In this document: in pieces, positions 1 through 7,645 of the stretch
Numbering within the stretch: position 1 is the stretch's first letter
Layout of the letters: each line of letters starts with the position of its first letter
NCBI GenBank assembly: GCA_035479375.1
Contig: DATIIT010000024.1
Span: 1 to 36,764 of the forward strand
Reading direction: 5' to 3'
Origin: PMNU01 sp035479375
GTDB taxonomy: Bacteria > Patescibacteriota > Saccharimonadia > Saccharimonadales > UBA4665
DNA: 36,764 nt
The notes under the pieces: model-generated
Databases searched by the model: none
What the model was told of the DNA's origin: nothing
What the model saw: the letters and a program-made list of their open reading frames with translations, nothing else
Program-made: the position numbers and the translations under genes

Positions 1-1305
1 GGGCTCGTAAATGATGTCCGCGCCAATGCGCTGTTTCAGGAAAGCGTACTTGACCGCGCCGAGCACCACTTGCTCGTCGTCCTCGCGGCCGGTAGCTTCT
101 TTGTTGGCTTCGTGGGCGGCGTCCAAAACATCGGTGGCGCGCAAGAAATTGCCCTTGCGCGAACTCATCTTCACGCCGCCGCTCAGTTTGACGTTGCCGT
201 GCGTGAGGTGCGTGGTGCGCCGCGCCAGCTCCGGCTCAAACTGCTCGATGCTCTTCAGCACCACTTTCATGTATTCCACGATGTCGTTACCGGTGATGAT
301 CACCGAGCGGTCAAAATGGTAGTCGGCCCACTTTTTCATAATCAGGCCAACGTCCTTGGCCTCATAGGTTGGCAAGCCCTGGGAGTTGATGAACACCCGC
401 GTGTGCAGCCCAAACTTCTCGCCATCAAACACCACGGCGCCGTCGCTCTCTTGGTAGACACCGCGGGCGAGTTGCTCTTGTACTGTTTGCAGGCCCAGCG
501 TCGCGGTCTCGCTCTCTGGGTAATACTTCTCAAACGGCGTGCCGATGCGCTGGTAAAAGGCGTTGAAATAATCGTAGCTCCACTGGCGGCATGTCCAGTA
601 AATGTGCGCAAACGGCGAGTCGTGGTCGCCATCGGCGAACAGCTGGTACACGCGCTTGTTCAGCTGGATAATTTCCTGCTTGGCCTGCTCGTTTTCTTCG
701 TAGGCTTGGGTGCCGGCCACGTAGCACTTGGCCATCCATTCGGAGCGGCCGGCGGCCGGGATAGCTTCGAGTTTCTCGGGGTGCTCGCCGCCAAGCTCCT
801 GCAAAATCGCCCACATGCTCTTGCCCACGTGCAGCCCAACGTCGCCGCCGAAGTTAACCCGGTGCACTTCCCCGCCAGCTTTCTCAATAATGTTAGAGAT
901 GCTGGCGCCTACCGCGCTGGTGTACAAGTGCCCGGCGTGCAGCACCTTGAAGGGGTTGGGGTCGGAGTACTCGGTGACTACCACTTGGCCGGCAAAGGTC
1001 TGCGGCACGGCGGCTAGGGCGGCGCTGGCGGCCGCGGCCACCACTGCATCGCTGAGCGTGATGTTGATGAACCCCGGCCCGGCAATAGAGACGTCTTGCA
1101 CCTTATCGCCGTACACTTCGCGCAAGCGGGCGGCGAGCTGCCCAGCCACCTCGCGCGGCGGCTTGCCCAGGCGGCCAGCCAGCTGCAGCGCCACGTTGGT
1201 GGCAAAATCGCCAAACTGCGGCTCTGGCCGGGTCAGCTCGGCGGCCAGCTCCATGTTGAACAATTCTTGTATGGCGGCAGTCAGCGCCGTTTGCATCTCT
1301 TGCAT
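1..1305 (-). CDS. argS: Arginyl-tRNA synthetase, partial (C-terminal end outside window)
   Basis: This class I synthetase charges tRNA-Arg with arginine in the cytoplasm. I translated the minus strand from the ATG at 1305 to the window edge, giving 435 residues without a stop. The HIGH-type signature is present as HAGH, inside SDPNPFKVLHAGHLYTSAVG (about residues 107-126), and the KMSKS-type loop is KMSSRKGN near residue 385. The N-terminal Add-1 domain, which binds the tRNA D-loop, precedes the catalytic domain. The C-terminal anticodon-binding domain is cut off. A second in-frame ATG lies at 1296. The first is preferred because an extended -10 box (TGC TATAAT, hexamer at 1315-1320 on the complement) ends 9 bases before it, leaving almost no leader and no Shine-Dalgarno site. 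The identification is very secure; the exact start is less so. Confidence 0.96.
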   Translation of the reverse strand, partial: MQEMQTALTAAIQELFNMELAAELTRPEPQFGDFATNVALQLAGRLGKPPREVAGQLAARLREVYGDKVQDVSIAGPGFINITLSDAVVAAAASAALAAVPQTFAGQVVVTEYSDPNPFKVLHAGHLYTSAVGASISNIIEKAGGEVHRVNFGGDVGLHVGKSMWAILQELGGEHPEKLEAIPAAGRSEWMAKCYVAGTQAYEENEQAKQEIIQLNKRVYQLFADGDHDSPFAHIYWTCRQWSYDYFNAFYQRIGTPFEKYYPESETATLGLQTVQEQLARGVYQESDGAVVFDGEKFGLHTRVFINSQGLPTYEAKDVGLIMKKWADYHFDRSVIITGNDIVEYMKVVLKSIEQFEPELARRTTHLTHGNVKLSGGVKMSSRKGNFLRATDVLDAAHEANKEATGREDDEQVVLGAVKYAFLKQRIGADIIYEP

Positions 1306-1314
1306 ATTACACAC

Positions 1315-1323
1315 ATTATAGCA
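1315..1323 (-). promoter_or_regulatory. Extended -10 promoter of argS
   Basis: On the minus strand this reads TGCTATAAT, a perfect extended -10 element. No good -35 hexamer is visible, as is normal for extended -10 promoters. The predicted transcript starts within about 2 bases of the argS ATG. Confidence 0.7.
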
Positions 1324-1361
1324 AATGTTGCCGTGCGGCGCTTGCCGGGGCGGCGTACAAG

Positions 1362-1388
1362 CAAAAGCGCGGCCGTTTCAGCCGCGCT
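1362..1388 (-). terminator. Rho-independent terminator of the 281-residue orphan
   Basis: An 8-bp GC-rich stem (AGCGCGGC at 1366-1373 with GCCGCGCT at 1381-1388, 7-base loop) is followed on the minus strand by TTTT. It lies 22 bases after the stop at 1411 and just upstream of argS. Confidence 0.7.
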
Positions 1389-1410
1389 CCGCAAGAAGGA
1401 CGATACCGGG

Positions 1411-2256
1411 TTACAACTGCTGCTTGTTAACTTCAAGATTCTGCGGCGCAGGCGCACCCAGCCTGACGCCAGACTTGAAGCCAGCAGCCTTAGCAACGGC
1501 CGGAGGCAATGCGACGTGGTCGCCGCCAGTGTGCGAACCGTCAGCCGCGCCCACGGTTTCGCCAGGGGCGCCCAGCAGCGTGGTCAGGCCACGGCGCGTA
1601 ATGGTTACGGTCCGCGTCAGCGGGTTAACCGTATAGTCCACAGGCTCATAACCGCCTAATGGGCTGGCTTCTAAAACCTTTACCGCGGAGCCGTCCGTAC
1701 TTGCAATGGTGATGTCACCGTTGGGTTCCTTGGTAACAGTGCTGCCGGCCGGGATCGCCTCGCCTTGGCCGGCCTGCTTGAGGGCGGCGACAGCTTCCCG
1801 GACGACAGGAGCCTGCGCGGCAGCGACTTCAGCGGCCGCCTTGTCGGCGTCTGCTTTTTTGTTGTCAGCACGCTGCTGGGCGGCTTGGGCTTCAGCGGCT
1901 TGGGCTTCAGCTTCGGCAGCGGCCTTGGCTTCGGCAGCACGGGCCGCCTCTTCCTTAAGCGCCATCTCGTGGGCCAGTTCAACGTCCTGGATGCGGTCGG
2001 CCTCCCGGCGAGTGGCTTGCTCGGCATAGGCGGCTTCCTCGGCGGCTTGGATGTCGAACATGCGGGTGTCGTCTTCGGCGACGTGCTCGCCGTTGGCCAT
2101 GGCGTTCAGGCGGGCGATGCCCTCGGCAGTTTGAGCGTCCATAGCGGCGCTGCCGGCGTAGTCGTGCAGCTCGGGCTGGGGAGCGGCTGCCTCAGGCGTG
2201 GGCAAACCGTGGTTAGGGGTTTCTGGTGCGGCTGGGGCTAGGGCTTGGACAGGCAT
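1411..2256 (-). CDS. Ala-rich coiled-coil orphan protein
   Basis: This is an unrecognised 281-residue protein. Residues 1-75 are rich in Pro, Ala and Glu and look disordered. Residues about 75-165 form a long Ala/Glu/Lys/Gln heptad-like stretch with repeated AEAQAAEAQAAQ-type units, probably a coiled coil. Residues 170-281 look like a small beta-rich domain. There is no signal peptide or membrane helix. Repetitive Ala codons give the region a strongly biased composition. Its promoter (TTGACA, 17 bases, TTATAT) and A-rich leader closely resemble those of the EndoU-like gene ending at 14995 and the 782-residue gene ending at 17278, which suggests co-regulation. It ends at a terminator, so it is a single-gene unit. 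Function is unknown. Confidence 0.8.
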   Translation of the reverse strand: MPVQALAPAAPETPNHGLPTPEAAAPQPELHDYAGSAAMDAQTAEGIARLNAMANGEHVAEDDTRMFDIQAAEEAAYAEQATRREADRIQDVELAHEMALKEEAARAAEAKAAAEAEAQAAEAQAAQQRADNKKADADKAAAEVAAAQAPVVREAVAALKQAGQGEAIPAGSTVTKEPNGDITIASTDGSAVKVLEASPLGGYEPVDYTVNPLTRTVTITRRGLTTLLGAPGETVGAADGSHTGGDHVALPPAVAKAAGFKSGVRLGAPAPQNLEVNKQQL

Positions 2257-2293
2257 GTTTGTTTTCTCTTTTATGCTAGTTTGTTATACATAC

Positions 2294-2322
2294 ATATAAG
2301 CATAAACAACTACATATGTCAA
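2294..2322 (-). promoter_or_regulatory. Sigma-70-type promoter of the 281-residue orphan
   Basis: On the minus strand, TTGACA (2317-2322) is followed by 17 bases and TTATAT (2294-2299). The leader is about 30-37 bases, A-rich, ends in AAACAAAC before the ATG, and has no Shine-Dalgarno site. The -35, spacer and -10 resemble the promoters at 15828-15856 and 19668-19696. Confidence 0.75.
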
Positions 2323-2335
2323 TTATATGGCTTTG

Positions 2336-3016
2336 TTAGTCCAGCGATTTCAGCTGGCGCGCGGCCTGGGCGGCAAACCACGTGAGCCCGTACATGCTGC
2401 CAATGAGCACGGCAAACCCGAAGGTAGTGGTGAACATCTCTGGGTGCTGGTGCGGCGCCAGCAAGCGGTCGGAGACATCAAATAAAATGCTGGCCGGGTT
2501 AAGCAAGACGTCCCAGGTGTTCCAGCGCAGGTCGCGGCCAATGTAAATGGCGAAACTGGTTAGGAAAATGGTGGCGGCCACGAGGCGCCAGGCGCTCGCC
2601 CTAGACACGCGCTTGCGCAGCTCGCCGTGCACCACAAACAAACTCACCAGTCCCAAAATAAAGGCGTTGAAGATGAAGGAGCTAAACATAATGACGTCGT
2701 AGATGAGGTCAACCCGCCCCACCTCCTGCAGGTGGATGTAATCGCTCACCATGTAAAAAGTGTTGGGCAAAAATCCAAGCCAAAACAGCGTCAAAAGAAA
2801 CGGCGGCCACGACGACCACAGCCGGGTGCGCAGCAGCTTTTGCAGCCACACGGTAAGGCCCAGCGGGATCCAGGCCAAAAACAAGTTGTAGATAAGATAG
2901 TCGAACTCCAGGCTATGGTTGCGCCACGCCCCGGCGGCAAACAGCATAACGCTGGCGAGGCTCAAGCACGCGAGCGCCAAACCAAGCCGCGAACGCGTGG
3001 AAACGTACCACTTCAT
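2336..3016 (-). CDS. DUF1361 integral membrane protein
   Basis: A 226-residue protein with about six hydrophobic segments, so it sits in the cytoplasmic membrane. The central part, with FLPNTFYMVSDYIHL (about residues 103-117) and the later GRDLRWNTWDVL motif, matches what I know of the DUF1361 family, which has no established function. The length fits the family. A TATAAT box (complement of 3026-3031) lies 9 bases before the ATG, so the message should be nearly leaderless. It is followed downstream by the Ala-rich orphan's promoter, so it probably forms its own unit. The family call rests on motif recognition and is fairly secure. Confidence 0.8.
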   Translation of the reverse strand: MKWYVSTRSRLGLALACLSLASVMLFAAGAWRNHSLEFDYLIYNLFLAWIPLGLTVWLQKLLRTRLWSSWPPFLLTLFWLGFLPNTFYMVSDYIHLQEVGRVDLIYDVIMFSSFIFNAFILGLVSLFVVHGELRKRVSRASAWRLVAATIFLTSFAIYIGRDLRWNTWDVLLNPASILFDVSDRLLAPHQHPEMFTTTFGFAVLIGSMYGLTWFAAQAARQLKSLD

Positions 3017-3052
3017 AATGCTTCCATTATACCAGGCCTTCCGCTTATGCCC

Positions 3053-4090
3053 TTATTTGGGCTGCTTAGCCAAGGGCAACCGCAGGATAAAGCACGCACC
3101 GCCGCCTGGCACGTTCTGCACTTTGATTTCGGCGTTGTTGGCCTTGACGATGATGTTCGCCAGGCTCAGTCCCAACCCGTAGCCGCCCACCTTGCTGCTG
3201 CGGGCTTTGTCGCCGCGGTAGAGGCGCTCGAAGATGTGCGGCAGGTCGGCCTCGGCAATGCCTGGGCCGGCGTCTTGCACCCACAGCAGGTAGTGGTTGT
3301 CCTCTTTTTTGCCGCCAATGACCACTGTGGCCTTCGGGGGGCCGTACTTTATGGCGTTGTCCAGCAGGATGGCCACCGCCTCTTCGAGGCTGTCTTGGTG
3401 GCCGGTAACGACGGCGGGGGCGGCCTCAACCCGGAAGGCGGCCTGCTTGCCGGCGGCGGCCTGCTCTTTGACGCGCAGGGCGCCCGCAACCACCTGCTTC
3501 ACCTGGACGCTCTTTAGTTTGAGCGGCGTGTGGCCGTACTGCGTGAGCGCCAGCAGGTTAGCGCTGAGGCCCTCCAGGCGCTGCACCTCTTCCAGGTTGC
3601 TGTGGATGAGCTCGCGCGCGTCGCTTTCTGTGAACTGCTTCTGGCGCAGGAAGACTTCGTTTTCTAGGCGCAGGTTGGTAAGCGGCGTGCGCAGCTCGTG
3701 GCTGGCGTCGGCGGCGAAACGCGCTTGGGCGTGGTGCGCTTCCTCGATCGGCTTCAGCGTGCGGCCGGCAAACCAGTAGCTCAGCAGGCCGCCAATGGCC
3801 AGCGCAGCAACGTTAATGAGCACAAAATCGCGGTTGAGGCGCTGGCGCGTCTGGGTGGTGGCGTCGTCTTGCAGGTTGGTAAAGCGGCTGTACGGCCGCG
3901 CCGGCCAGGCGTACAGGCCGCCCACGGTACCGCCCTGGAAAATCTGGCGCACGCCGCTGCGTTGGGCGCTGTTGCTGCGGTCGTACTCGTGCTCAAAAAT
4001 GAGGCGGAAACTGGCCGACAGCGTCAGCGAAAACGCCAGCAGGATTGCCAGGTAAAACAGCGTTAATTTGACGCGCGCGGATTCAAACAT
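3053..4090 (-). CDS. Two-component sensor histidine kinase
   Basis: A 345-residue membrane sensor that autophosphorylates on His and passes phosphate to the adjacent regulator. Transmembrane helix 1 covers about residues 9-28 and helix 2 about 91-108, enclosing a short extracytoplasmic sensor loop of about 60 residues. The H-box is ASHELRTPL with His131. The N-box is LLDNAIKYGP, followed by G1 (VQDAGPGI) and G2 (GYGLGLSLA) of the HATPase domain. No clear HAMP domain is seen; helix 2 runs almost straight into the dimerisation helices. It starts 6 bases after the response regulator stop, so the two are one operon. The signal sensed is unknown. Confidence 0.92.
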   Translation of the reverse strand: MFESARVKLTLFYLAILLAFSLTLSASFRLIFEHEYDRSNSAQRSGVRQIFQGGTVGGLYAWPARPYSRFTNLQDDATTQTRQRLNRDFVLINVAALAIGGLLSYWFAGRTLKPIEEAHHAQARFAADASHELRTPLTNLRLENEVFLRQKQFTESDARELIHSNLEEVQRLEGLSANLLALTQYGHTPLKLKSVQVKQVVAGALRVKEQAAAGKQAAFRVEAAPAVVTGHQDSLEEAVAILLDNAIKYGPPKATVVIGGKKEDNHYLLWVQDAGPGIAEADLPHIFERLYRGDKARSSKVGGYGLGLSLANIIVKANNAEIKVQNVPGGGACFILRLPLAKQPK

Positions 4091-4096
4091 CTAGGC

Positions 4097-4753
4097 TTAT
4101 TTTACTTTGTAGCCGTGCCCGCGCACAGTCTGGATTACGGCCTCGCCAATTTTTTTGCGCAAATTGGCCACAAATGTTTCCACAGTGTTGTGCTGGACAC
4201 GGGACTCGTCGGCCCAGACGTGGTCGAGCAGCTGGTCTTTGCTGACCACCTCGCCCTTGTGGCGCAGCAAGTACTCCAGCAGCTGGAACTCTTTGGCGGT
4301 GAGGTGCACCGGCTCGGTGTCTACGGCAACTTCTTTACTGACCACGTCGAGTTTGAGCGGCCCGCTCTGGAAAGTGTTGCCGTTGTGGGCTTGCGGGCGG
4401 CGCAGCAAGGCGCGGACGCGGGCCAACAGTTCGTCAAAAGCAAATGGCTTGGGCAGGTAATCGTCGGCGCCGGCGTCGAGCCCCTGCACGCGGTCGCCGA
4501 TGGTAGTGCGCGCCGTGAGCATCAAAATGGGCGTCTGCACGCTGTTGTCGCGCCACAGCTGCACCAGGCCGGGGCCGTCGCGGCGGCCGGGGATCATCCA
4601 GTCTAGCAGCACCAGGTCGTACGCTGTGGCGTCCACCAATGTTTCCGCCGCGTCGCCGTCGTTGGCCACGTCCACCACGTAGCCCTCAGCCGCCAAGCCC
4701 TTTTCCAGGCTCTTGGCAATTTTCTCTTCGTCTTCTACCACAAGTATACGCAT
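4097..4753 (-). CDS. OmpR/PhoB-family response regulator
   Basis: A 218-residue DNA-binding regulator. The receiver domain (1-120) has the acidic pocket VVEDEE (residues 5-10), phospho-acceptor Asp51 in LLDWMIPG, the conserved Thr80 in MLTAR, and Lys102 in YLPKPF. The winged-helix output domain (about 125-218) carries LTAKEFQLLEYLLRHKGEVV and ends with the typical VRGHGYKV. It is the first gene of a two-gene operon with the kinase. A TATAAT box (complement of 4760-4765) ends 6 bases before the ATG, predicting a leaderless transcript. Target genes cannot be told from the window. Confidence 0.95.
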   Translation of the reverse strand: MRILVVEDEEKIAKSLEKGLAAEGYVVDVANDGDAAETLVDATAYDLVLLDWMIPGRRDGPGLVQLWRDNSVQTPILMLTARTTIGDRVQGLDAGADDYLPKPFAFDELLARVRALLRRPQAHNGNTFQSGPLKLDVVSKEVAVDTEPVHLTAKEFQLLEYLLRHKGEVVSKDQLLDHVWADESRVQHNTVETFVANLRKKIGEAVIQTVRGHGYKVK

Positions 4754-4800
4754 ACTTTTATTATACGCCCGCCCCTGTAAACGAGCTGGAGATGCCGCAG

Positions 4801-5835
4801 TTACTCGTCCAACGCTTTTTTGAAGCGCTCCACCAGCTCCACCGGCGCCGGGTCAACGCCGTTTAACAAGGCGGCGTACAGCGTGGTAAAGTCGCCGTAG
4901 GCAATGGCCCACAAAAGTTGCGCAAGCACGTCCTGCCCTTCCACCTGCACGACGTGCGGCGCCGGGCGCATACCAGACAGCAGGCGCTCGGTCACCTCAA
5001 AACGTTTTTGGACGCGCGGGTGCTCTAAAGTAGACCTAAGGTCAACCACGGCGTACGGCTTGTCCACCGGCTGTTTGCTCCAGCCAATGAACTCGTTGTG
5101 GTTGAACTCTGGGATTTGGCCGCACCAGGCCACTTGCTTGGCGTTTTCGTTGCAGCTGATTTTCCATTTGTACGCCGCCGGGAACAGCTTGGGGCCGGCG
5201 TAGATGACCACCGATTTACCCATAAACTCCTGCGCCAGCTGCTTGGCCGGGTTCTGCGCTGTGGGCACTTCCGGGCCCCACTGCTCTACCGCCTGTTTTA
5301 GGAAGTCTGCGGTTTGGGCAAGCCGGGCGGCGTAGCCTTCGGCGGCCAGCACGCCGGCCATGTCCAGCATATCCAGCAGCGCGCGGAACATGGCAAACAC
5401 CGCGTAGCGCGGCTGCTCGGCCTTGGGAACCGTGGCCAGCAGATAATTCTTGGACTGGGCAATTTCTTGCAACTTGCCGCCGCCGGTAATAATGGCGATG
5501 TGCGCCCCGCGCTTTTCGGCCTCGGCCAGCGCGCTCAGCGTTTCTTCGGTGTTGCCGGAGTAGCTCGACGCAATAAATAAGGTGTCCGGGCCCACGTACG
5601 GCGGCAATTCGTAATCGCGCACAATCTCAAACGGCACGCTGACGCCCGGCCAGGTGTGCGCAAACGCCGCGTAAAACGCCGAGCCACCCATTCCGCCTAA
5701 GACCACGTTTTTAGCCGGGCCTAAGTCTGTCTTGGGCAAAGCAAAATCGTGCGTCAGCTGCCCCATTTGCCGCCGGGCAATGCCCAAGCTGTCTTCCGGG
5801 TCTTTTTGGTGTATCCATTTGAGGTCGTCGAGCAT
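4801..5835 (-). CDS. Bifunctional phosphoglucose/phosphomannose isomerase family protein
   Basis: A 344-residue SIS-domain isomerase that interconverts glucose-6-phosphate and fructose-6-phosphate, and probably mannose-6-phosphate too. The first SIS domain has GGMGGSA (about 48-54) and SSYSGNTEETL (about 90-100), the phosphosugar-binding loop. The second half has the ISCNENAK and EFNHNEF motifs carrying the catalytic Glu and His of the PGI/PMI group. Length fits that group (about 320-350) and is much shorter than classical Pgi (about 550). An AAGGA ribosome site lies about 9 bases before the ATG. It shares a short divergent promoter region with the gene at 5902. The substrate range is inferred from the family. 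Confidence 0.9.
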   Translation of the reverse strand: MLDDLKWIHQKDPEDSLGIARRQMGQLTHDFALPKTDLGPAKNVVLGGMGGSAFYAAFAHTWPGVSVPFEIVRDYELPPYVGPDTLFIASSYSGNTEETLSALAEAEKRGAHIAIITGGGKLQEIAQSKNYLLATVPKAEQPRYAVFAMFRALLDMLDMAGVLAAEGYAARLAQTADFLKQAVEQWGPEVPTAQNPAKQLAQEFMGKSVVIYAGPKLFPAAYKWKISCNENAKQVAWCGQIPEFNHNEFIGWSKQPVDKPYAVVDLRSTLEHPRVQKRFEVTERLLSGMRPAPHVVQVEGQDVLAQLLWAIAYGDFTTLYAALLNGVDPAPVELVERFKKALDE

Positions 5836-5901
5836 CGTGAAAGTCCTTGTGCTAATTAGTATTCGTAGCTATACTATAACGGAATAAGAGCGAGGGGAAC
5901 T
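5836..5901. promoter_or_regulatory. Divergent promoter region
   Basis: This 66-bp spacer separates the isomerase (minus) from the 148-residue orphan (plus). TATACT/CTATAAC-like boxes occur on the plus strand at about 5869-5880, and TATAGT on the minus strand over the same bases. The plus gene has a strong ribosome site, GAGGGGA. Overlapping -10 boxes suggest that the two promoters compete. Confidence 0.5.
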
Positions 5902-6348
5902 ATGTTTGGGCATGATGACAACGCACAAGTAGCGCAAAGCGGAGCCGCGGACGGTGGGATGGTAATCCCGGACACGGCTGCCCCAACACCGGCCGAGACC
6001 GCGCCGGCCTACAGCGCCCCGGCCGCACCAGCCACTGAAGTAGCGGCCGAGACCGTCTCTGCCGGTGCCGCCGCCCCAGCCGCCGACGCCCCCACCACCA
6101 GCGATGACGACCTTATCCAAATCAAGCAGCAAGCGCTGCAACAGCTCTCCCCGCTCGTTGGCCACCTCGACCAATCCCCAGAAGAAAAATTCCGCACCAC
6201 GATGATGATGATCCAAGCCTCAGACAACCAGGCGCTCATCAAAGAAGCGTACGCCGCCGCCCAGGAAATCGACGACGAAAAAACCCGCGCCCAGGCCCTG
6301 CTCGACATCGTCAACGAAATCAACTACTTTACGCAGCACCAAGCGTAG
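5902..6348 (+). CDS. Conserved-looking orphan with Ala/Pro-rich N-terminus
   Basis: An unrecognised 148-residue soluble protein. Residues 1-65 are Ala/Pro/Thr-rich and probably disordered. Residues 68-148 form a compact helical domain with LSPLVGHLDQSPEEKF and AQALLDIVNEINYFTQ. There is no signal peptide or membrane helix. It starts after a GAGGGGA ribosome site and is 15 bases upstream of the sortase, so the two are probably co-transcribed. I recall similar helical domains in CPR genomes but know no function. Confidence 0.8.
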   Translation: MFGHDDNAQVAQSGAADGGMVIPDTAAPTPAETAPAYSAPAAPATEVAAETVSAGAAAPAADAPTTSDDDLIQIKQQALQQLSPLVGHLDQSPEEKFRTTMMMIQASDNQALIKEAYAAAQEIDDEKTRAQALLDIVNEINYFTQHQA

Positions 6349-6363
6349 CCGGCCGGAGGCCAC

Positions 6364-6963
6364 GTGCGGTCCATACAGCTGCGGCGCGTGAATACGGCGC
6401 TGTTTGTGGCAATCGTTGCCGTGCTTTTGTATGTCATCACGGCGCCGCTGCTGCCGCTGCTCATGTTTTGGGTGGAGTCGCACACCGGCTCGGCCGCGCG
6501 CACCTTGGCCGCCCAGCTACAGCTGCCCGCCGCCCAAGTGGCCAACATGCCCGGCGACGACCGCATCGTTATACCGGCCATGCTGCTCGACCAGCCCATT
6601 AACGAGGGGCGCGACCTGAGCGCGCTGCGCACCGGCACCTGGCGCCGGCCAAACACCAGCACGCCCGACAAGGGCGGCAACACGGTTATTGTGGGGCACC
6701 GGTTCACGTACACCAATCCGCGCGGGTCATTTTACTTCTTAAATAAACTGGCGCCGGGCGATGAAGTTGGCGTGTTTTGGCACCACAAACGCTATCTGTA
6801 CAGAGTCACCGGCGCCAAGCAGGTAGCGGCCACCGAAACCGCTGTCGAGGCACCGAGCCCTAGCGCCGAGCTCACCCTCTACACCTGCACACCGCTGTGG
6901 CTGCCCAAAGACCGCTTGGTAATTACCGCCACGCTGGAAAATCCGGCGGAGGCCAACCCATGA
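6364..6963 (+). CDS. Sortase (class D/E-like transpeptidase)
   Basis: A 199-residue membrane-anchored cysteine transpeptidase that attaches LPXTG-type proteins to the cell surface. Residues about 11-36 are an N-terminal membrane anchor. The catalytic residues of the sortase fold are visible: His112 in VIVGHRFTY, Cys175 in TLYTCTPLWL, and Arg184 in KDRLVI. The start is a GTG preceded by GGAGG at a good distance. The stop TGA overlaps the start of a 36-residue peptide gene (ATGA), showing translational coupling. A convergent gene directly downstream encodes a possible substrate. TGA as the stop argues for the standard genetic code. Confidence 0.9.
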   Translation: MRSIQLRRVNTALFVAIVAVLLYVITAPLLPLLMFWVESHTGSAARTLAAQLQLPAAQVANMPGDDRIVIPAMLLDQPINEGRDLSALRTGTWRRPNTSTPDKGGNTVIVGHRFTYTNPRGSFYFLNKLAPGDEVGVFWHHKRYLYRVTGAKQVAATETAVEAPSPSAELTLYTCTPLWLPKDRLVITATLENPAEANP

Positions 6964-7070
6964 GCGACAAGACGAAATTCTGGCTGCTGCTGGGCATCTT
7001 GCTGGCCAGCCTCGCGCTGCTGGCCGTGCTCAACGGCGCGCTCGGGCAAGATGTGCTGGTGCGCCCCTAG
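6960..7070 (+). CDS. 36-residue membrane peptide coupled to the sortase
   Basis: This short gene encodes a 36-residue peptide with one hydrophobic helix (about residues 7-25, FWLLLGILLASLALLAVL), a charged MSDKTK start and a polar tail. Its ATG overlaps the sortase stop in an ATGA arrangement, strong evidence for coupled translation. It ends in a CTAG shared with the stop of the convergent gene. It may be an accessory subunit of the sortase. No family is recognised. Confidence 0.65.
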   Translation: MSDKTKFWLLLGILLASLALLAVLNGALGQDVLVRP

Positions 7071-7360
7071 CGCTGTTGGCGGCTAGCCGGCTCTTCGGCT
7101 GCGGCGGGCTCGGCAGCTACCACCCGCGCGGGGCGGCGCCAGAAGCGCACCAAAATCGCCACCAAGAGCAGCAGCGAGGCCACGCCCACAATGAGGCTCA
7201 CCGCGATGCCGGTGTTCGTGAGCGTACCCGAAGCCGCCCCGCTGCCCGAGCTCGTGCTCGCCCCACACACCGCACTGCTGTTGTACGCCCCAGATCCATA
7301 CGCACTACACCCGTACGAGTCGCCAAAACCGGTCATCCCTTGAATTGTATACAGACGCAT
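7067..7360 (-). CDS. Small surface protein with LTNTG sorting-like signal
   Basis: A 97-residue protein. Residues 1-48 are rich in Tyr, Gly, Ser, Ala and Cys with no clear signal peptide. Residues 48-52 read LTNTG, followed by a hydrophobic helix (about 53-70) and the basic stop-transfer RFWRRPAR. This is the layout of a sortase sorting signal, with Thr where Pro is usual. It is convergent to the sortase operon, which makes it a candidate substrate. A weak ribosome site AGGGGA lies 5 bases before the ATG and a GATAAT box 9 bases before it. Alternatively it is just a tail-anchored membrane protein with the helix inserted and a basic cytoplasmic tail. Confidence 0.7.
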   Translation of the reverse strand: MRLYTIQGMTGFGDSYGCSAYGSGAYNSSAVCGASTSSGSGAASGTLTNTGIAVSLIVGVASLLLLVAILVRFWRRPARVVAAEPAAAEEPASRQQR

Positions 7361-7435
7361 GTGTCCCCTATTATCGTAAGCGTTATCTGTTTTTATGGTA
7401 TCATAGGTTAGGTCAACATAACAAAGTGAGGGTAC

Positions 7436-7645
7436 ATGGTAGGCACTGTTGCGTTCCTGGACCTGGGGGCTCCGGAGCTCATAATTATCTTGGCGATCGT
7501 GCTGCTATTGTTCGGCGGCCGCAAGTTGCCGGAGTTGTCACGCAGCCTTGGGGAATCGATGCGAGAAATCCGTAAAGGCATACACGGCGATGGGCACAAT
7601 GAAACGAAAAAAAGCCAAGACAAACCAAGCACCAAGCCAGACTAG
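7436..7645 (+). CDS. tatA: Sec-independent translocase subunit TatA
   Basis: A 69-residue Tat pore-forming subunit. The N-terminal membrane helix with the conserved FG hinge is visible as VLLLFGGRKLPELSRSLGES, followed by the amphipathic helix and a short charged tail. The start follows GAGGG. The tatC reading frame begins inside the 3' end of this gene, so the two are translationally coupled. No tatB is seen, so this is a minimal TatAC system in which TatA must also serve the TatB role. Confidence 0.93.
   Translation: MVGTVAFLDLGAPELIIILAIVLLLFGGRKLPELSRSLGESMREIRKGIHGDGHNETKKSQDKPSTKPD

Noticed and set aside
70..1017. 315-codon plus-strand open frame at the window start
   Set aside because: The opposite strand encodes arginyl-tRNA synthetase with HAGH and KMSSRKGN motifs.
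6961..6963. UGA recoded as glycine, as in some CPR lineages
   Set aside because: The sortase ends at TGA exactly after the family's normal C-terminus with a coupled ATGA start, and the 222-residue orphan also ends at TGA. UGA is a stop here.
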